Of a stretch of 64,000 nucleotides of DNA, positions 9,230 to 19,304 are shown in pieces; within the stretch, counting starts at the first letter, position 1, and every line of letters starts with the position of its first letter. Origin of the DNA: Paludibacter sp. (GTDB lineage Bacteria > Bacteroidota > Bacteroidia > Bacteroidales > Paludibacteraceae); the NCBI RefSeq assembly GCF_009712605.1, contig NZ_WASO01000001.1, forward strand, positions 310,001-374,000. The letters are read 5' to 3'. The translations under genes and the position numbers were made by a program. The notes under the pieces are model-generated. The model did not search any database. It had not been told where the DNA came from and was given only the letters and a program-made list of their open reading frames with translations.

Positions 9230-10301
9230 AAGTGGTTAGTTGTTGATTGAATTTTGGTTCTTGCCCGGATAAAAATTTGATTTTGATAGGTAATACATAA
9301 ATACTAGGCTTCAGTTCTTCGGGCAGTGTGTTGTCGTTTACTATTCGTGCTGCGTCTTTTTCTGTTACGAGCAGTATCTTAGGATTCTTTGCTTCGTTGA
9401 ATTTTTTATCGATGGAACGATAATCTTTTTGCGTGAAATTATGATGGTCGGAGAATGTAATCTTGTCGTAGTTTGGCGTAAATTTCTCAATGTGTTCATA
9501 GATTCCCTGTGGAGATACAATTCCGGTCACAATCAATACATGCATCTTCTCTGCTTTAATATCGGCCACTGTGATTGGTTGTGAGCTGGCCAGACTATTG
9601 AATAAAGGATATATTTCTCCGTATTGATAAGTGGTAAAATAGAGCGACTGATACGGGAAAATATTGATTTTTTTGGAGATGACCCTAAAGTCCATCGGAT
9701 GGAGCGTTTCGGGACATTTTGATACGATGATGATGTTGGCTCTGCTTTTGCTGTGTATTGGTTCGCGTAAACGTCCATACGGCAATATATGATCGTCTGT
9801 GAAGAGACGATTGAAGTCCGTAATCAGGATGTTGAGGCCCGGAGTTACATAGCGGTGCTGAAATGCATCATCGAGCACAATAGCTGACAGTGGTTGCAGG
9901 TCTTTATTTGCGAGTAGTTTTGAAATGCCCCGTCTTCGGTTACCGTCAACCGCAACCGCAACTTCCGGAAATTTTCTTTTTATCTGGTACGATTCATCTC
10001 CGATGGTAGTTCCTGTTGCCGAAGCATTAGCCAGAACAAATCCTGAAGTTTTGCGCTTGTAGCCTCTGCTCAGCGTTGCTACTTTCATCGATTGGCTTAA
10101 AAGGGATATAATATATTCTGTGTGAGGCGTTTTTCCTGTTCCACCTACCGTCAGGTTTCCAACTGAGATAATCGGAAAATCGAAGGCTTTACTGCGTAAA
10201 ATCTTACTGTCGAACATCCAGTTTCGTGTACGTACGATGACTGCGTAGATTCCCGAAAGCATCCACAACACTAAGTCGACGAGAAACAGTCGTTTGTTCA
10301 T
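9168..10301 (-). CDS. lpxK: Tetraacyldisaccharide 4'-kinase
   Basis: Phosphorylates the 4' position of the lipid A disaccharide at the inner membrane. The 377 residues include the Walker A-type loop SVGNLTVGGTGKTPH near residue 46 and a single N-terminal membrane-associated helix. The DDAFQHR motif is characteristic of LpxK. It begins 11 bp after sppA and its last 20 codons overlap punA; the C-terminal YVKENSRN stretch looks family-like, so the overlap is not simply a lost stop codon, although the final dozen residues may be an extension. Confidence 0.94.
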   Translation of the reverse strand: MNKRLFLVDLVLWMLSGIYAVIVRTRNWMFDSKILRSKAFDFPIISVGNLTVGGTGKTPHTEYIISLLSQSMKVATLSRGYKRKTSGFVLANASATGTTIGDESYQIKRKFPEVAVAVDGNRRRGISKLLANKDLQPLSAIVLDDAFQHRYVTPGLNILITDFNRLFTDDHILPYGRLREPIHSKSRANIIIVSKCPETLHPMDFRVISKKINIFPYQSLYFTTYQYGEIYPLFNSLASSQPITVADIKAEKMHVLIVTGIVSPQGIYEHIEKFTPNYDKITFSDHHNFTQKDYRSIDKKFNEAKNPKILLVTEKDAARIVNDNTLPEELKPSIYVLPIKIKFLSGQEPKFNQQLTTYVKENSRNIRLSKKENQPSS

Positions 10302-10312
10302 GACAAATGAAT

Positions 10313-12067
10313 TTATTTTACGGTTAAATAAAAGGGCATCAAAGCCTGGATTCCCTGTAGAGAGGAAACCTCTCTGATTTGTTTCAGATAAGGATAATAC
10401 TCACCCAGTTGGGCTTTTTGCACCCGTTCTTCCACTTTTGCATCGAGACTGCTCATGAATTTTTCCAGAAATGTTTTTTGCTTGGGATATTCTACCACAT
10501 TGTATTTGTCGAGATGAGCCTTCTTTGCAATTAACGTAATCGCATCGTTTAAATTGCCCAGCGCATCCACCAATCCGATTTGTTTGGCTTGTTCTCCGGT
10601 CCAGACTCGGCCTTCGGCGATCTTTTTAATTGACTCAGGGCTCATTTTACGTCCTTTTGCACAATGGTCAACAAAAACCTCGTAAGTGTGGTTGACGTAT
10701 GCCTGCATAAGGTCTTTTTCTTCCGCACTCATGCCTTGTTGTATACTTGGTAGCGTACTGAATTTATTTGTTTTGACTTCATCGAAACTGACTCCTATTT
10801 TCTTAGTCAGGCCGTTTACATTCGGAATCAATCCGAATACCCCGATAGAGCCGGTCAGTGTGTTTGGCTGAGCAATAATCATATCTGCCGGTGTCGAAAT
10901 ATAATAACCTCCTGATGCAGCATAGTCTCCCATTGAAACATAAATGGGTTTCTTGCCTTTTATCAGGCTTACTTCTCTCCATATCAATTCAGATCCCAGG
11001 GCGCTTCCACCCGGCGAATTTACGCGAAATATCACAGCCTTTATCTTGTCGTCTTTGCGAACTTTGGCAAGCGTTTTGACCAGTTCTTTTGAGGAAATGC
11101 CATCAGAACCGCCGGTATCTATCCCTCCGTAAGCATATACCACGGCAATTTTGTTTGCTGACACTTTTTCGTCCGAAGCTGCATTTTTCATTGCATCGAG
11201 TTTTACAAGCGATAGATCGTCATCTTCTTTAATGCCGATTTTTTTCTTGATGTAGTTTTGAATTCCGTCGTCATAAAGCAGAGAGTCAACCAAATGTCCC
11301 TTTACAGATTCTTCGGCCGGTTTGAATGCAATTCCCTGATCAGCGAGTTGATTTAGTTGTTCAGCCGTGAGTTTTCTTGACGCAGCTACATCGTTCACCG
11401 TTGTTTTCCAGATTGATCCGGTAAATGCGGTAATCTGTTCGCGGTTGGCGTCACTCATTTTTGTGGTAATATATGGTTCAACAGCCGATTTGTACGTTCC
11501 AACCCGGATAACCTGCATTTCTACACCCAATTTGTCGAGAGTGCCCTTGTAAAAAGCTTCCTGAACAGCTACCCCGTGCCAGTTCACCATCCCCTGCGGA
11601 CTTAAAAACACTTTGTCGGCAACGCTTGCAATATAGTAAGCTCCCTGGCTGTAGGTCGATCCGTAAGAATAAATGAATTTGCCCGATGTTTTGAAATCGC
11701 TCAAAGCCTGCCGTACTTCGCGGATGGAAGCCGGAGATGCCATAAGGGCTCCAGCTTCGATATATATACCTTTAATATTATCGTTGCTTTTTGCTTTGTG
11801 AATCGCCGAGAGTAGATCATTTAGCCCTATTTCCTGTACCTGATTGGAGTATTCTCCTAAAAGGGAGGCAAAAGGATTGTCTTCCGATCGCTCAATTATT
11901 TGCCCGTTCAGGTCAATTGAAAAAACACTGTTCGGCTTTATCGTAGTCTCTTCCGACGAAGAGGCTGCAATGCCTCCGATTATGCCGAGTGAAATGAAGA
12001 AGAAGAAAACAGTAGCAAGTATAATCGCTACAAACGTTGCCAAAACGATTTTTAAAAAGCTTTTCAT
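10313..12067 (-). CDS. sppA: Signal peptide peptidase SppA (long, 67K type)
   Basis: Membrane-anchored serine protease that degrades cleaved signal peptides. I chose the ATG at 12067 (MKSFLKIVLATFVAIILATV), which puts the single N-terminal membrane anchor at the very start; the frame is open 15 codons further but these add nothing. The 584 residues carry two tandem SppA (Clp-like) domains. The second contains VNSPGGSALGSE and GDYAASGGYYIS (catalytic Ser in the ASGGYY block); the first contains the matching region SYGSTYSQGAYYIAS with the general-base lysine expected there. First gene of the operon with lpxK and punA. Confidence 0.93.
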   Translation of the reverse strand: MKSFLKIVLATFVAIILATVFFFFISLGIIGGIAASSSEETTIKPNSVFSIDLNGQIIERSEDNPFASLLGEYSNQVQEIGLNDLLSAIHKAKSNDNIKGIYIEAGALMASPASIREVRQALSDFKTSGKFIYSYGSTYSQGAYYIASVADKVFLSPQGMVNWHGVAVQEAFYKGTLDKLGVEMQVIRVGTYKSAVEPYITTKMSDANREQITAFTGSIWKTTVNDVAASRKLTAEQLNQLADQGIAFKPAEESVKGHLVDSLLYDDGIQNYIKKKIGIKEDDDLSLVKLDAMKNAASDEKVSANKIAVVYAYGGIDTGGSDGISSKELVKTLAKVRKDDKIKAVIFRVNSPGGSALGSELIWREVSLIKGKKPIYVSMGDYAASGGYYISTPADMIIAQPNTLTGSIGVFGLIPNVNGLTKKIGVSFDEVKTNKFSTLPSIQQGMSAEEKDLMQAYVNHTYEVFVDHCAKGRKMSPESIKKIAEGRVWTGEQAKQIGLVDALGNLNDAITLIAKKAHLDKYNVVEYPKQKTFLEKFMSSLDAKVEERVQKAQLGEYYPYLKQIREVSSLQGIQALMPFYLTVK

Positions 12068-12329
12068 TTGCTCAAAAATTATTTGTTTGAAGGTGTTTTG
12101 CAATAACTCCAATGATAGAGTTTGCGAGAGGTATTAGTGTGTAAGGAGTTTGTGTCCTGTGTGTTGTTGAGTTTCTGAAGTGTGAGAATTTAGATTCTGA
12201 AATTGCACTCTTAAAATTCATTTTTCAACAGGCTTTAGATTAGAATAAAACCTAAATCGCTTATTGTTTCTATTTCTTTTTTCCAAATAATTGAAAAATT
12301 GACTCAATTCGCAGTTTAAGTTTGGAGAA

Positions 12330-12364
12330 CAAAAGTAATGCTTTTTTTCTGATTGTGGTCAAAA
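12330..12364 (-). promoter_or_regulatory. Probable promoter of sppA-lpxK-punA
   Basis: Minus-strand TACTTTTG (12337-12330) with TTTTG about 22 nt upstream (12364-12360). It would give a leader of roughly 250 nt before sppA. Apart from this and the forward promoter, the 500-bp space 12068-12567 shows nothing further. Confidence 0.4.
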
Positions 12365-12489
12365 TCTTATTGTGTTTTGATAGATAATGGTTTGTTTGTT
12401 AGTGATAACCTAATATGTCGGGATTGGAACGATGGCTCAACAGAGCTGAAAATTATCACTTTCTTGCTCTTAATGAGGCTGAAAGCTGA

Positions 12490-12520
12490 TTTTCGTTAAC
12501 CGAAAATATTTGTATCTTTG
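12490..12520 (+). promoter_or_regulatory. Promoter of the DUF2723 gene
   Basis: TATCTTTG at 12513-12520 with a weak TTTC at 12490-12493, and the start codon about 48 bp further on. Confidence 0.55.
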
Positions 12521-12567
12521 GCACTTCAATCAGAAGCCTGTTGTGATTGTAATCCATAATTCATAAT

Positions 12568-15500
12568 ATGAAGAATTTCAAGCTGATTAACACCATCTCC
12601 GGATGGGTTGCCTTTGCTGCTGCTGCCATCGTATACATTATTACGCTGGAACCGACAGCCAGTTTTTGGGATTGCCCCGAGTTTATTACCGTCGCTGCGA
12701 AGCTGGAAGTAGGTCACCCTCCCGGAAGTCCGCTACATGCATTAATAGGGCACTTCTTCTCTTTGTTTGCTTCCGATAAATCGCAAATTGCTTATTGCGT
12801 GAATGTCGCAACTGCTATCTATAGCGCGCTCACCATTTTATTCTTGTTCTGGACCATTACTTATTTTGCCCGCAAGGTGATTGTGAGCAAGGGCGAAGAG
12901 CTTACAACAGGACGTGCAATCGCGGTGTTAGGTGCCGGTTTTGTAGGGGCATGGGCTTTCATGTTCTCCGATTCATTCTGGTGGTCGGCCGAAGAAGCTG
13001 AAGTTTACGGTTTCTCAACGTTGTGTACTGCTGTTGTAATTTGGGCTATGTGCAAATGGGAGGAAGTCTCTGACGAACCTCGTGCCGAACGTTGGATAAT
13101 TTTGCTGGCTTACGTAATGGGGCTTTCTATCGGGGTACACATCCTGAACCTGCTTGCCATTCCGGCTTTGGTGCTAATTTATTATTTCAAAAAATATCAG
13201 GTCAATAAAAAGGGTCTTGCGATCGCTATGTTGGTCTCGATAGCAATTTTGGCCGGACTTTTATATGGTTTGATGCCGTCTTATTTCTGGCTTGCAAGCT
13301 ATGTAGAACTCTTCTTTGTGAATACTCTTTCAATGCCATTTAATAGCGGGCTTTTGACGTATATCGTTATATCTGCCATTGCTTTGGGCTGGGCATTGTA
13401 TGAAACCCGCACTCAGAAGAACGATACCAGAGCTAAAATCGCATTCCTTGTTGCCATTGCATTGTCGGGTGTTCCTTTTTTAGGATCGCGCTTATGGTTG
13501 GGAATCGTTATTCTTGCAGCGACGGCAGTGCTTTTCTTCTACTTTAAGAAAGCGTTGTCTAATCATGCGATGCACCTGATTGTGACGGTTGTTACTATGT
13601 TACTTATCGGCTATTCTACATTTGCCGTTATCGTCATTCGCTCAAATGCGACTCCTCCGATGGATCAAAACGGACCTGACAATGTGTTCTCTTTGATGAG
13701 TTACCTGAGTCGAGACCAGTATGGCGACCAGCCTTCTTTGCTTTATGGACCTCTGTATACGGCCGAATATAAATGGAAACCTGCCGAAGGAGGAACCTGT
13801 CTCCCCGAAGAAAAAATAGGAGCTCCGCGCTATGCTAAAAAGCCAAAGGCTAATCCGAACGAAAAAGATCAGTATGTCATTACCGGTTATAAAAAAGATA
13901 TTGTTTATGATGATGCATTCTGTACATTGTTCCCACGTATGTACAGTCAGCAGCCAAGTCATGTTCAGGCGTATAAAGAGTGGGCTGGTGAACCTGAAAA
14001 TACGGTCGATTATGAGCCTTGCGGCCAACAGCAATCAGCACAGGCTCCTTCGTTTATACAAAATATTGGCTTTTTCTTTAGTTATCAGGTCAACTTTATG
14101 TACTGGCGTTATTTCATGTGGAACTTTAGCGGACGCCAGAATGATATGCAATCGATGGGCGAAGTGGATCGCGGTAACTGGATAACGGGTATAAACTTTA
14201 TAGACAACCTGATGGTAGGAGATCAGTCGAACCTGCCGGATGAATTGTCGCAAAATAAAGGACACAACCGATACTTCCTCCTTCCATTGTTATTGGGGCT
14301 TTTAGGGTTGTTCTTCCTCGTTTACCGGGGGAAGGAGGGTATGCATGCCTTCTGGATTATTCTTGTCCTGTTCTTTATGATGGGTATCGCAATTGTCATC
14401 TACCTGAATCAAACTCCGGCACAGCCCCGTGAGCGGGATTATGCTTATCTTGGTTCATTTTATGCATTTGCTATCTGGATTGGTCTCGGTGTTCTGGCTA
14501 TCTATCGCTTCCTCGAAAAGCGTTTCAATGCAAAAATCAGCGCGGTAGTAGCATCGATTCTCGGCTTGATTGTTCCGGGTATTCTTTGCGCTCAGAACTG
14601 GGATGATCACGATCGTTCAGGACGTTATACCTGCCGTGATTTCGGAAAGAACTACCTTGTCGGTCTTCCTCCGAACTCTATCATATTCACTTGCGGTGAC
14701 AATGATACGTTCCCTCTCTGGTATTGTAATGAAGTAGAACAGTTCCGTCCTGATGTGCGTGTTTGTAATTTAAGTTATTTGCAAACCGACTGGTATATTG
14801 ACCAGATGAAACGTCAGGCATATACATCTGCTCCGCTACCAATATCCTGGAATGCTTCTCAGTACATGTCGGGTAGTCATGAAGTGGCTCGAGTCTATGA
14901 TACTAAAGATTCCACCAAAGTCGATATCAAGACAGCAATGTCGTTCGTGTTGAGTAATGATCCAAGAACGAAAGATCAGTTTGGTCAGGATATTTTCCCG
15001 ACATCGACAGTGTTGTTACCGGTTGACAAACAATCGGTTCTGAATAATAAAGTAGTGCCAGCTCATCTTGCAGATAAGGTTTTGCCGGTGATGGAATTAA
15101 AGGTCGGTTCTCAGATTACCAAGTCGGATTTGATACTGATGGATATTCTGAAAACAAACAACTGGAAACGCCCGGTTTATATAGCTGCTACCGTTGGAAA
15201 CAGTATGTACAATGTTCGCCTGAGTGATTATTTTCAACGTGAGGGTATTGTAAACCGTATAGTGCCTGTTAAGACGGAAGAAGGTGCAAATACCAATACT
15301 GCCGTGATGTATGATAACCTCATGCACAAATATAAATGGGGCGGTATGGAAAATCCGAAAGTATATCTTGATGAGAATATAGTTCGGATGGTATCGATGT
15401 TCCGGATGCAATTTGCAGGCCTGGCTGAAGCCCTGATTCTTGAAAATAAAAAAGACTCGGCTCTCAAAGTGCTGGATTACGGCATGAAGGTCGTTCCGCC

Positions 15501-15798
15501 TACAACCTTGCCTCACGACTATTTCACGATGAATATGGGCCGGTTCTATTATGAACTGGGTAAAACCGCGAAAGGTGATGAAATAATGAATGCTGTGGCT
15601 AAACAGTCCATTAAGAGCCTGACATGGTATGCCGGTCTTACTCCGAAACAGATGCGTAGTGCCAGTGAACGTATTCAAAACAATATGGCTACCCTGAGTA
15701 ACCTGCTTTTCTTTGCTGATAAATATAAGCGTAAACAAATTGTGAGTCAGTATTCGGCTCAGTTCCAGGTTTTCGCAAAAGTATTTCACATGCAGTAA
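12568..15798 (+). CDS. DUF2723 family membrane protein (GT-C-like)
   Basis: Large inner-membrane protein of 1076 residues. About a dozen membrane helices fill the first half, with the family motif FWDCPEFI...LEVGHPPGSPLH near residues 33-55; a soluble C-terminal region follows, predicted to be periplasmic. DUF2723 proteins are widespread in Bacteroidota and are grouped with GT-C glycosyltransferases, which transfer sugars from lipid carriers; the acidic residue in the first loop (DCPE) would fit that. Substrate is unknown. The gene stands alone with its own promoter and terminator. Confidence 0.85.
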   Translation: MKNFKLINTISGWVAFAAAAIVYIITLEPTASFWDCPEFITVAAKLEVGHPPGSPLHALIGHFFSLFASDKSQIAYCVNVATAIYSALTILFLFWTITYFARKVIVSKGEELTTGRAIAVLGAGFVGAWAFMFSDSFWWSAEEAEVYGFSTLCTAVVIWAMCKWEEVSDEPRAERWIILLAYVMGLSIGVHILNLLAIPALVLIYYFKKYQVNKKGLAIAMLVSIAILAGLLYGLMPSYFWLASYVELFFVNTLSMPFNSGLLTYIVISAIALGWALYETRTQKNDTRAKIAFLVAIALSGVPFLGSRLWLGIVILAATAVLFFYFKKALSNHAMHLIVTVVTMLLIGYSTFAVIVIRSNATPPMDQNGPDNVFSLMSYLSRDQYGDQPSLLYGPLYTAEYKWKPAEGGTCLPEEKIGAPRYAKKPKANPNEKDQYVITGYKKDIVYDDAFCTLFPRMYSQQPSHVQAYKEWAGEPENTVDYEPCGQQQSAQAPSFIQNIGFFFSYQVNFMYWRYFMWNFSGRQNDMQSMGEVDRGNWITGINFIDNLMVGDQSNLPDELSQNKGHNRYFLLPLLLGLLGLFFLVYRGKEGMHAFWIILVLFFMMGIAIVIYLNQTPAQPRERDYAYLGSFYAFAIWIGLGVLAIYRFLEKRFNAKISAVVASILGLIVPGILCAQNWDDHDRSGRYTCRDFGKNYLVGLPPNSIIFTCGDNDTFPLWYCNEVEQFRPDVRVCNLSYLQTDWYIDQMKRQAYTSAPLPISWNASQYMSGSHEVARVYDTKDSTKVDIKTAMSFVLSNDPRTKDQFGQDIFPTSTVLLPVDKQSVLNNKVVPAHLADKVLPVMELKVGSQITKSDLILMDILKTNNWKRPVYIAATVGNSMYNVRLSDYFQREGIVNRIVPVKTEEGANTNTAVMYDNLMHKYKWGGMENPKVYLDENIVRMVSMFRMQFAGLAEALILENKKDSALKVLDYGMKVVPPTTLPHDYFTMNMGRFYYELGKTAKGDEIMNAVAKQSIKSLTWYAGLTPKQMRSASERIQNNMATLSNLLFFADKYKRKQIVSQYSAQFQVFAKVFHMQ

Positions 15799-15814
15799 AA
15801 GCCCGGTGGAAACA

Positions 15815-15857
15815 TAAAAAAACAGCCATCTGTCTAATGACGGGTGGCTGTTTTTTT
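15815..15857 (+). terminator. Terminator after the DUF2723 gene
   Basis: Stem AAAAAACAGCCA.C / G.TGGCTGTTTTTTT; the T-run is on the plus strand. Confidence 0.85.
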
Positions 15858-15926
15858 ATGATGTTATGGTCTTGAAATGGCGTCGAACGCAAAACATGAC
15901 CCTGTCGTACGCCTTGGACTTATAAC

Positions 15927-15963
15927 AAAAAACCTTCGACTGTTTCAATAGCCGAAGGTTTTT
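15927..15963 (-). terminator. Terminator after proA
   Basis: Hairpin AAAAAACCTTCG / CGAAGGTTTTT with the T-run on the minus strand, 23 bp beyond the proA stop. Confidence 0.85.
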
Positions 15964-15985
15964 CGTTATAAGAGAATTTGATTGT

Positions 15986-17236
15986 TTATTGCCTGATTTG
16001 TCCGTTTCCGGTGATAACCCATTTGTAGGTTGTCATCTCCTGAAGAGCCATAGGCCCGCGGGCATGAAGCTTTTGGGTGCTGATGCCAATCTCGGCTCCC
16101 AATCCGAACTGAGATCCATCTGTAAAGGCTGTTGATGCGTTGGCGTAAACACAGGCTGCATCTACTTGTTGTTGAAAAGTGGCAATGCGCAGCTTGTTCT
16201 CGCTGACAATGGCTTCACTGTGTTTTGAACCGTATTTTGCGATATGGTCAAGTGCTTCGGCAAATGTGCCGACGGTCTTGATAGCCATTTTATAGTCCAG
16301 AAATTCGGTGCCGAATTCTTGCTCTGTGGCCCTTTTTAATAATTTGTCGGGGTAGAAGCCTTTCAATGAATTATAGGCTTGTTCATCGGCATATATAATC
16401 ACGTTAGAGTCGATCAGTGGGGCGCAAAGCATCGAAAGATCATGAATGCGGCTTGCGTGAATGATAAGACAATCAAGAGCATTGCATACGCTTATACGAC
16501 GTGTCTTGGCATTGTTTACAATGGCAGCGCCTTTCTTTAGGTCGGCAAATTCATCAAAATAAGTGTGGCAAATACCAGCTCCGGTTTCTATCACAGGTAC
16601 CCGGGCATTGTCGCGCACATATTCGATGAGGCTTTGACTTCCGCGTGGAATAATCAAATCCACCTTGCCAACGGCATTCAGCAACTCGGTGGTGGCTTCA
16701 CGATCAGGCGGCAACAGCGTTACAATATCAGGATTGATTTCAAATTTTTGCAATATACTTTTGATTAATCCAACAATTGCAACATTTGAATCCTGCGCGT
16801 CGCTGCCTCCTTTTAACAGACAGACGTTGCCTGATTTCAGGCAGAGTGAAAATACGTCAAAACTCACATTTGGACGTGCTTCGTAAATAACTCCAATGAT
16901 GCCAAACGGAACGGTGATTCTTTTGATGTTTAATTCGTTGGGGCGGACAATATCCGATAATACATGCCCAAGCGGAGAAGGTAAAAGAGCAACGCTTCGC
17001 AGATCCTGAGCAATGGCTTCAATACGTTCCGCTGTCAGTTTCAGACGGTCGTATTTTGGATCTGCCGGATCCATGCGGCTTAAATCTTTACTGTTTTCTT
17101 TCAGAATTATGCTCGTTTGAGCAACGGCTTCGTCTGCAATGGCATTGAGAACACGATTGATCGTAGCATCTGTAATGGCGGCTAATTCTTTTTTAGCCAG
17201 ATGTGCATTTTCGAAAATAGTTGCTAATGAGTTCAT
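15986..17236 (-). CDS. proA: Glutamate-5-semialdehyde dehydrogenase (gamma-glutamyl phosphate reductase)
   Basis: NADPH-dependent reduction of gamma-glutamyl phosphate, second step of proline synthesis, cytoplasmic. The 416 residues match the family length. The cofactor fold is visible in [16 protein letters not shown] (about 108-123), the catalytic Cys lies in [10 protein letters not shown] (about 246-255), and the C-terminal [13 protein letters not shown] is typical. proB is not adjacent here. A -7 box (TAGTTTTG, minus 17334-17327) lies about 90 bp upstream, leaving a leader of about 80 nt. Confidence 0.95.
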   Translation of the reverse strand: MNSLATIFENAHLAKKELAAITDATINRVLNAIADEAVAQTSIILKENSKDLSRMDPADPKYDRLKLTAERIEAIAQDLRSVALLPSPLGHVLSDIVRPNELNIKRITVPFGIIGVIYEARPNVSFDVFSLCLKSGNVCLLKGGSDAQDSNVAIVGLIKSILQKFEINPDIVTLLPPDREATTELLNAVGKVDLIIPRGSQSLIEYVRDNARVPVIETGAGICHTYFDEFADLKKGAAIVNNAKTRRISVCNALDCLIIHASRIHDLSMLCAPLIDSNVIIYADEQAYNSLKGFYPDKLLKRATEQEFGTEFLDYKMAIKTVGTFAEALDHIAKYGSKHSEAIVSENKLRIATFQQQVDAACVYANASTAFTDGSQFGLGAEIGISTQKLHARGPMALQEMTTYKWVITGNGQIRQ

Positions 17237-17326
17237 TGTCGTGTGTATTTGTGTGAGTAAAATTAAATTACATAGAAACAGAGATAAAGCTGCATGTGGG
17301 TGTCCGATTCTGATGGTGCTTGATTA

Positions 17327-17334
17327 CAAAACTA
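17327..17334 (-). promoter_or_regulatory. Probable -7 box of proA
   Basis: TAGTTTTG on the minus strand fits TAnnTTTG; no convincing -33 partner at the right distance. Confidence 0.35.
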
Positions 17335-17381
17335 ATACTATTTGAGTTGTTTTCAGCACCAAAATCCATATTCTTTGCAAA

Positions 17382-19304
17382 TTATTTTGTTTTCTTGTAG
17401 TGGATCACAATACGTTTGATCTGATTTTTTAATCCTTGGCTGACGAATTCGAATACCCACTTCCACTGGTTATCGGTCCATCGTTGTGGGTGTGTGGTAA
17501 TCATTATTTTGTTAGGTAGTTGACCGCTTATAGCTGCTGCAATTATATCATTAGTGGAATGAAACCTGTCGTATATTTTCCCTTTTACCTTGTCACGTAT
17601 GCTGACTGATTGTCCGTCCCAGCATCTGCCGGTATCGGTGAGATACATGAATTTATTGAAGTCTATGTCGAAATAAGGTTCGCCGATAATGCCCGATTGC
17701 CGGTAATTGTAATGTTTCCAAAGGTCAATATTACTGAAAGATGAGGTAGGGCTACCATGCATACAAATAGTTTTGATCGGATAGAATTGACGGAAATACG
17801 CGAGGTTTTTCTCAAATAACACGATTGATTTTTTTGTATCTCCTTTTGTCAGACTCATCTCTTCATAATGATACCCGATTTCATGGCCTAAATCAGCTAT
17901 TTTTTGTATTATTTCGGGGCGATTGCTGTTTCGTACTATACGGAAGTAATAAGAGGCAGGAATGCCTTCTTGGTGCTCAATTTCGGCGCATTGCAACGCG
18001 TGATACGGCCTTGCGTCGATGTCGTGCCGTAAGATGACGAACTTTCCTTCATTTTGCCCCTGACAAAATTCCTCAAATGTTCTGAATTCGAATCCCTGAT
18101 GTTTGAGTACATGTAGCAGATCGATATATTTGTGAAAAGTAAAATCCGATGACTTGGAGAGGAGATCGTCTTTGACTTTTTTGGTCTGATAGGTGAGATG
18201 TCCCGGGTCTTTCCCAACTGAATACTGAATGTCTGGATTTGATAGCATCAAATTCTTGCTTTTGGGATAGTTCTCAACAAACCATGTGATAAACGGAGCA
18301 ACATCTATTTTATCAGCTATTAGCTGATTTTTCCTTTCCTGATATAGTTCTTTTCTGTTGTCTATGGATAAGATTTTACCTGTTAGGGTCAATAATCTTT
18401 CAGGTTCGGATGTGGGAATGCCGTAAGTTAAGTGGTATTTGTGCTCCAGCTCTTCTAAAACACTGATACGACCCGAAAAATCACTAAACCGGATACTAGG
18501 AACGCCTAAAATGGCGGCTTCAACAGACATGCTTTGACTGTCAGATACTAATAAGTCGGCTCCTGCCAATACATGATGTATGTCTGAAGGGTTGATTGTA
18601 AGTCTGTATGGTTCAAACTCCGGGTTTAATTCACCTTCTGCGCTGACAAATACCTTTCTGCCTTGCTTTTGGCAAATTTCAATCTCTTTTTTTATGAGAG
18701 GCTGAGATAAGCCGACAATCCCCATGTCGTGGTAGGCCGTAAGGCGTGATAACCGGATGAGACAATAAGGTCGTTCTCCTGCATATTTTATGATGATGTT
18801 GTTGTCCGGCTTGAAGCGGCTGGGATGCAGGTATGATAACTTCATGAGGCCGTTATAGCCAATTTTTTTGGATTTCCATCTGCCAACATTACAACATTCG
18901 GGAGTCAATATCGTTTTTGTGAAGGGGTAGGTGAGTAAAGCCAGTCGTTTGATTACATTGTAGTCGTCTTCAAGTGTTGTGATGCAGGGCCTTCGGAGAA
19001 CGACTGCGATATGAGCAACCGAGGCGTCGGTTCCCAGTAGAATGTCAGGTTTGAATATGAGAATTTTAAAAAACAGCTTAGAGGTTCTGTAAATGAAGGC
19101 TTTGGTTATGTCGAATACATTGGGCTTTCGTCCATGAGGCATTACATTTTCAAATGTTACATTGTCATATTGCATCAATTGAGCCAATACGTCTTTAGTG
19201 CGGATGAATATCTTGATTTCATGCCCGTGTTCTTTCCATAACCGGATAGGATTCCTAAAAAAAAGATATTGAGCCGGGTGCGATATGTATAATGCAATTC
19301 TCAC
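17382..19304 (-). CDS. DUF354 glycosyltransferase-like / polysaccharide deacetylase fusion
   Basis: A 640-residue two-domain protein. Residues 1-350 resemble DUF354 proteins (GT-B fold, related to UDP-GlcNAc 2-epimerase and MurG): MRIALYISHPAQYLFFRN at the start and SDSQSMSVEAAILGVPS near 254-270. Residues 385-640 form a polysaccharide deacetylase-like (carbohydrate esterase 4 superfamily) domain with HDID at 427-430 and HEIGYH at 474-479, candidate metal ligands. No signal peptide, so it would act in the cytoplasm on an activated or lipid-linked sugar. Its start overlaps the stop of the neighbouring DUF354 gene by 4 bp (ATGA), so the two are translationally coupled. I do not recognise the fusion. 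Confidence 0.75.
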   Translation of the reverse strand: MRIALYISHPAQYLFFRNPIRLWKEHGHEIKIFIRTKDVLAQLMQYDNVTFENVMPHGRKPNVFDITKAFIYRTSKLFFKILIFKPDILLGTDASVAHIAVVLRRPCITTLEDDYNVIKRLALLTYPFTKTILTPECCNVGRWKSKKIGYNGLMKLSYLHPSRFKPDNNIIIKYAGERPYCLIRLSRLTAYHDMGIVGLSQPLIKKEIEICQKQGRKVFVSAEGELNPEFEPYRLTINPSDIHHVLAGADLLVSDSQSMSVEAAILGVPSIRFSDFSGRISVLEELEHKYHLTYGIPTSEPERLLTLTGKILSIDNRKELYQERKNQLIADKIDVAPFITWFVENYPKSKNLMLSNPDIQYSVGKDPGHLTYQTKKVKDDLLSKSSDFTFHKYIDLLHVLKHQGFEFRTFEEFCQGQNEGKFVILRHDIDARPYHALQCAEIEHQEGIPASYYFRIVRNSNRPEIIQKIADLGHEIGYHYEEMSLTKGDTKKSIVLFEKNLAYFRQFYPIKTICMHGSPTSSFSNIDLWKHYNYRQSGIIGEPYFDIDFNKFMYLTDTGRCWDGQSVSIRDKVKGKIYDRFHSTNDIIAAAISGQLPNKIMITTHPQRWTDNQWKWVFEFVSQGLKNQIKRIVIHYKKTK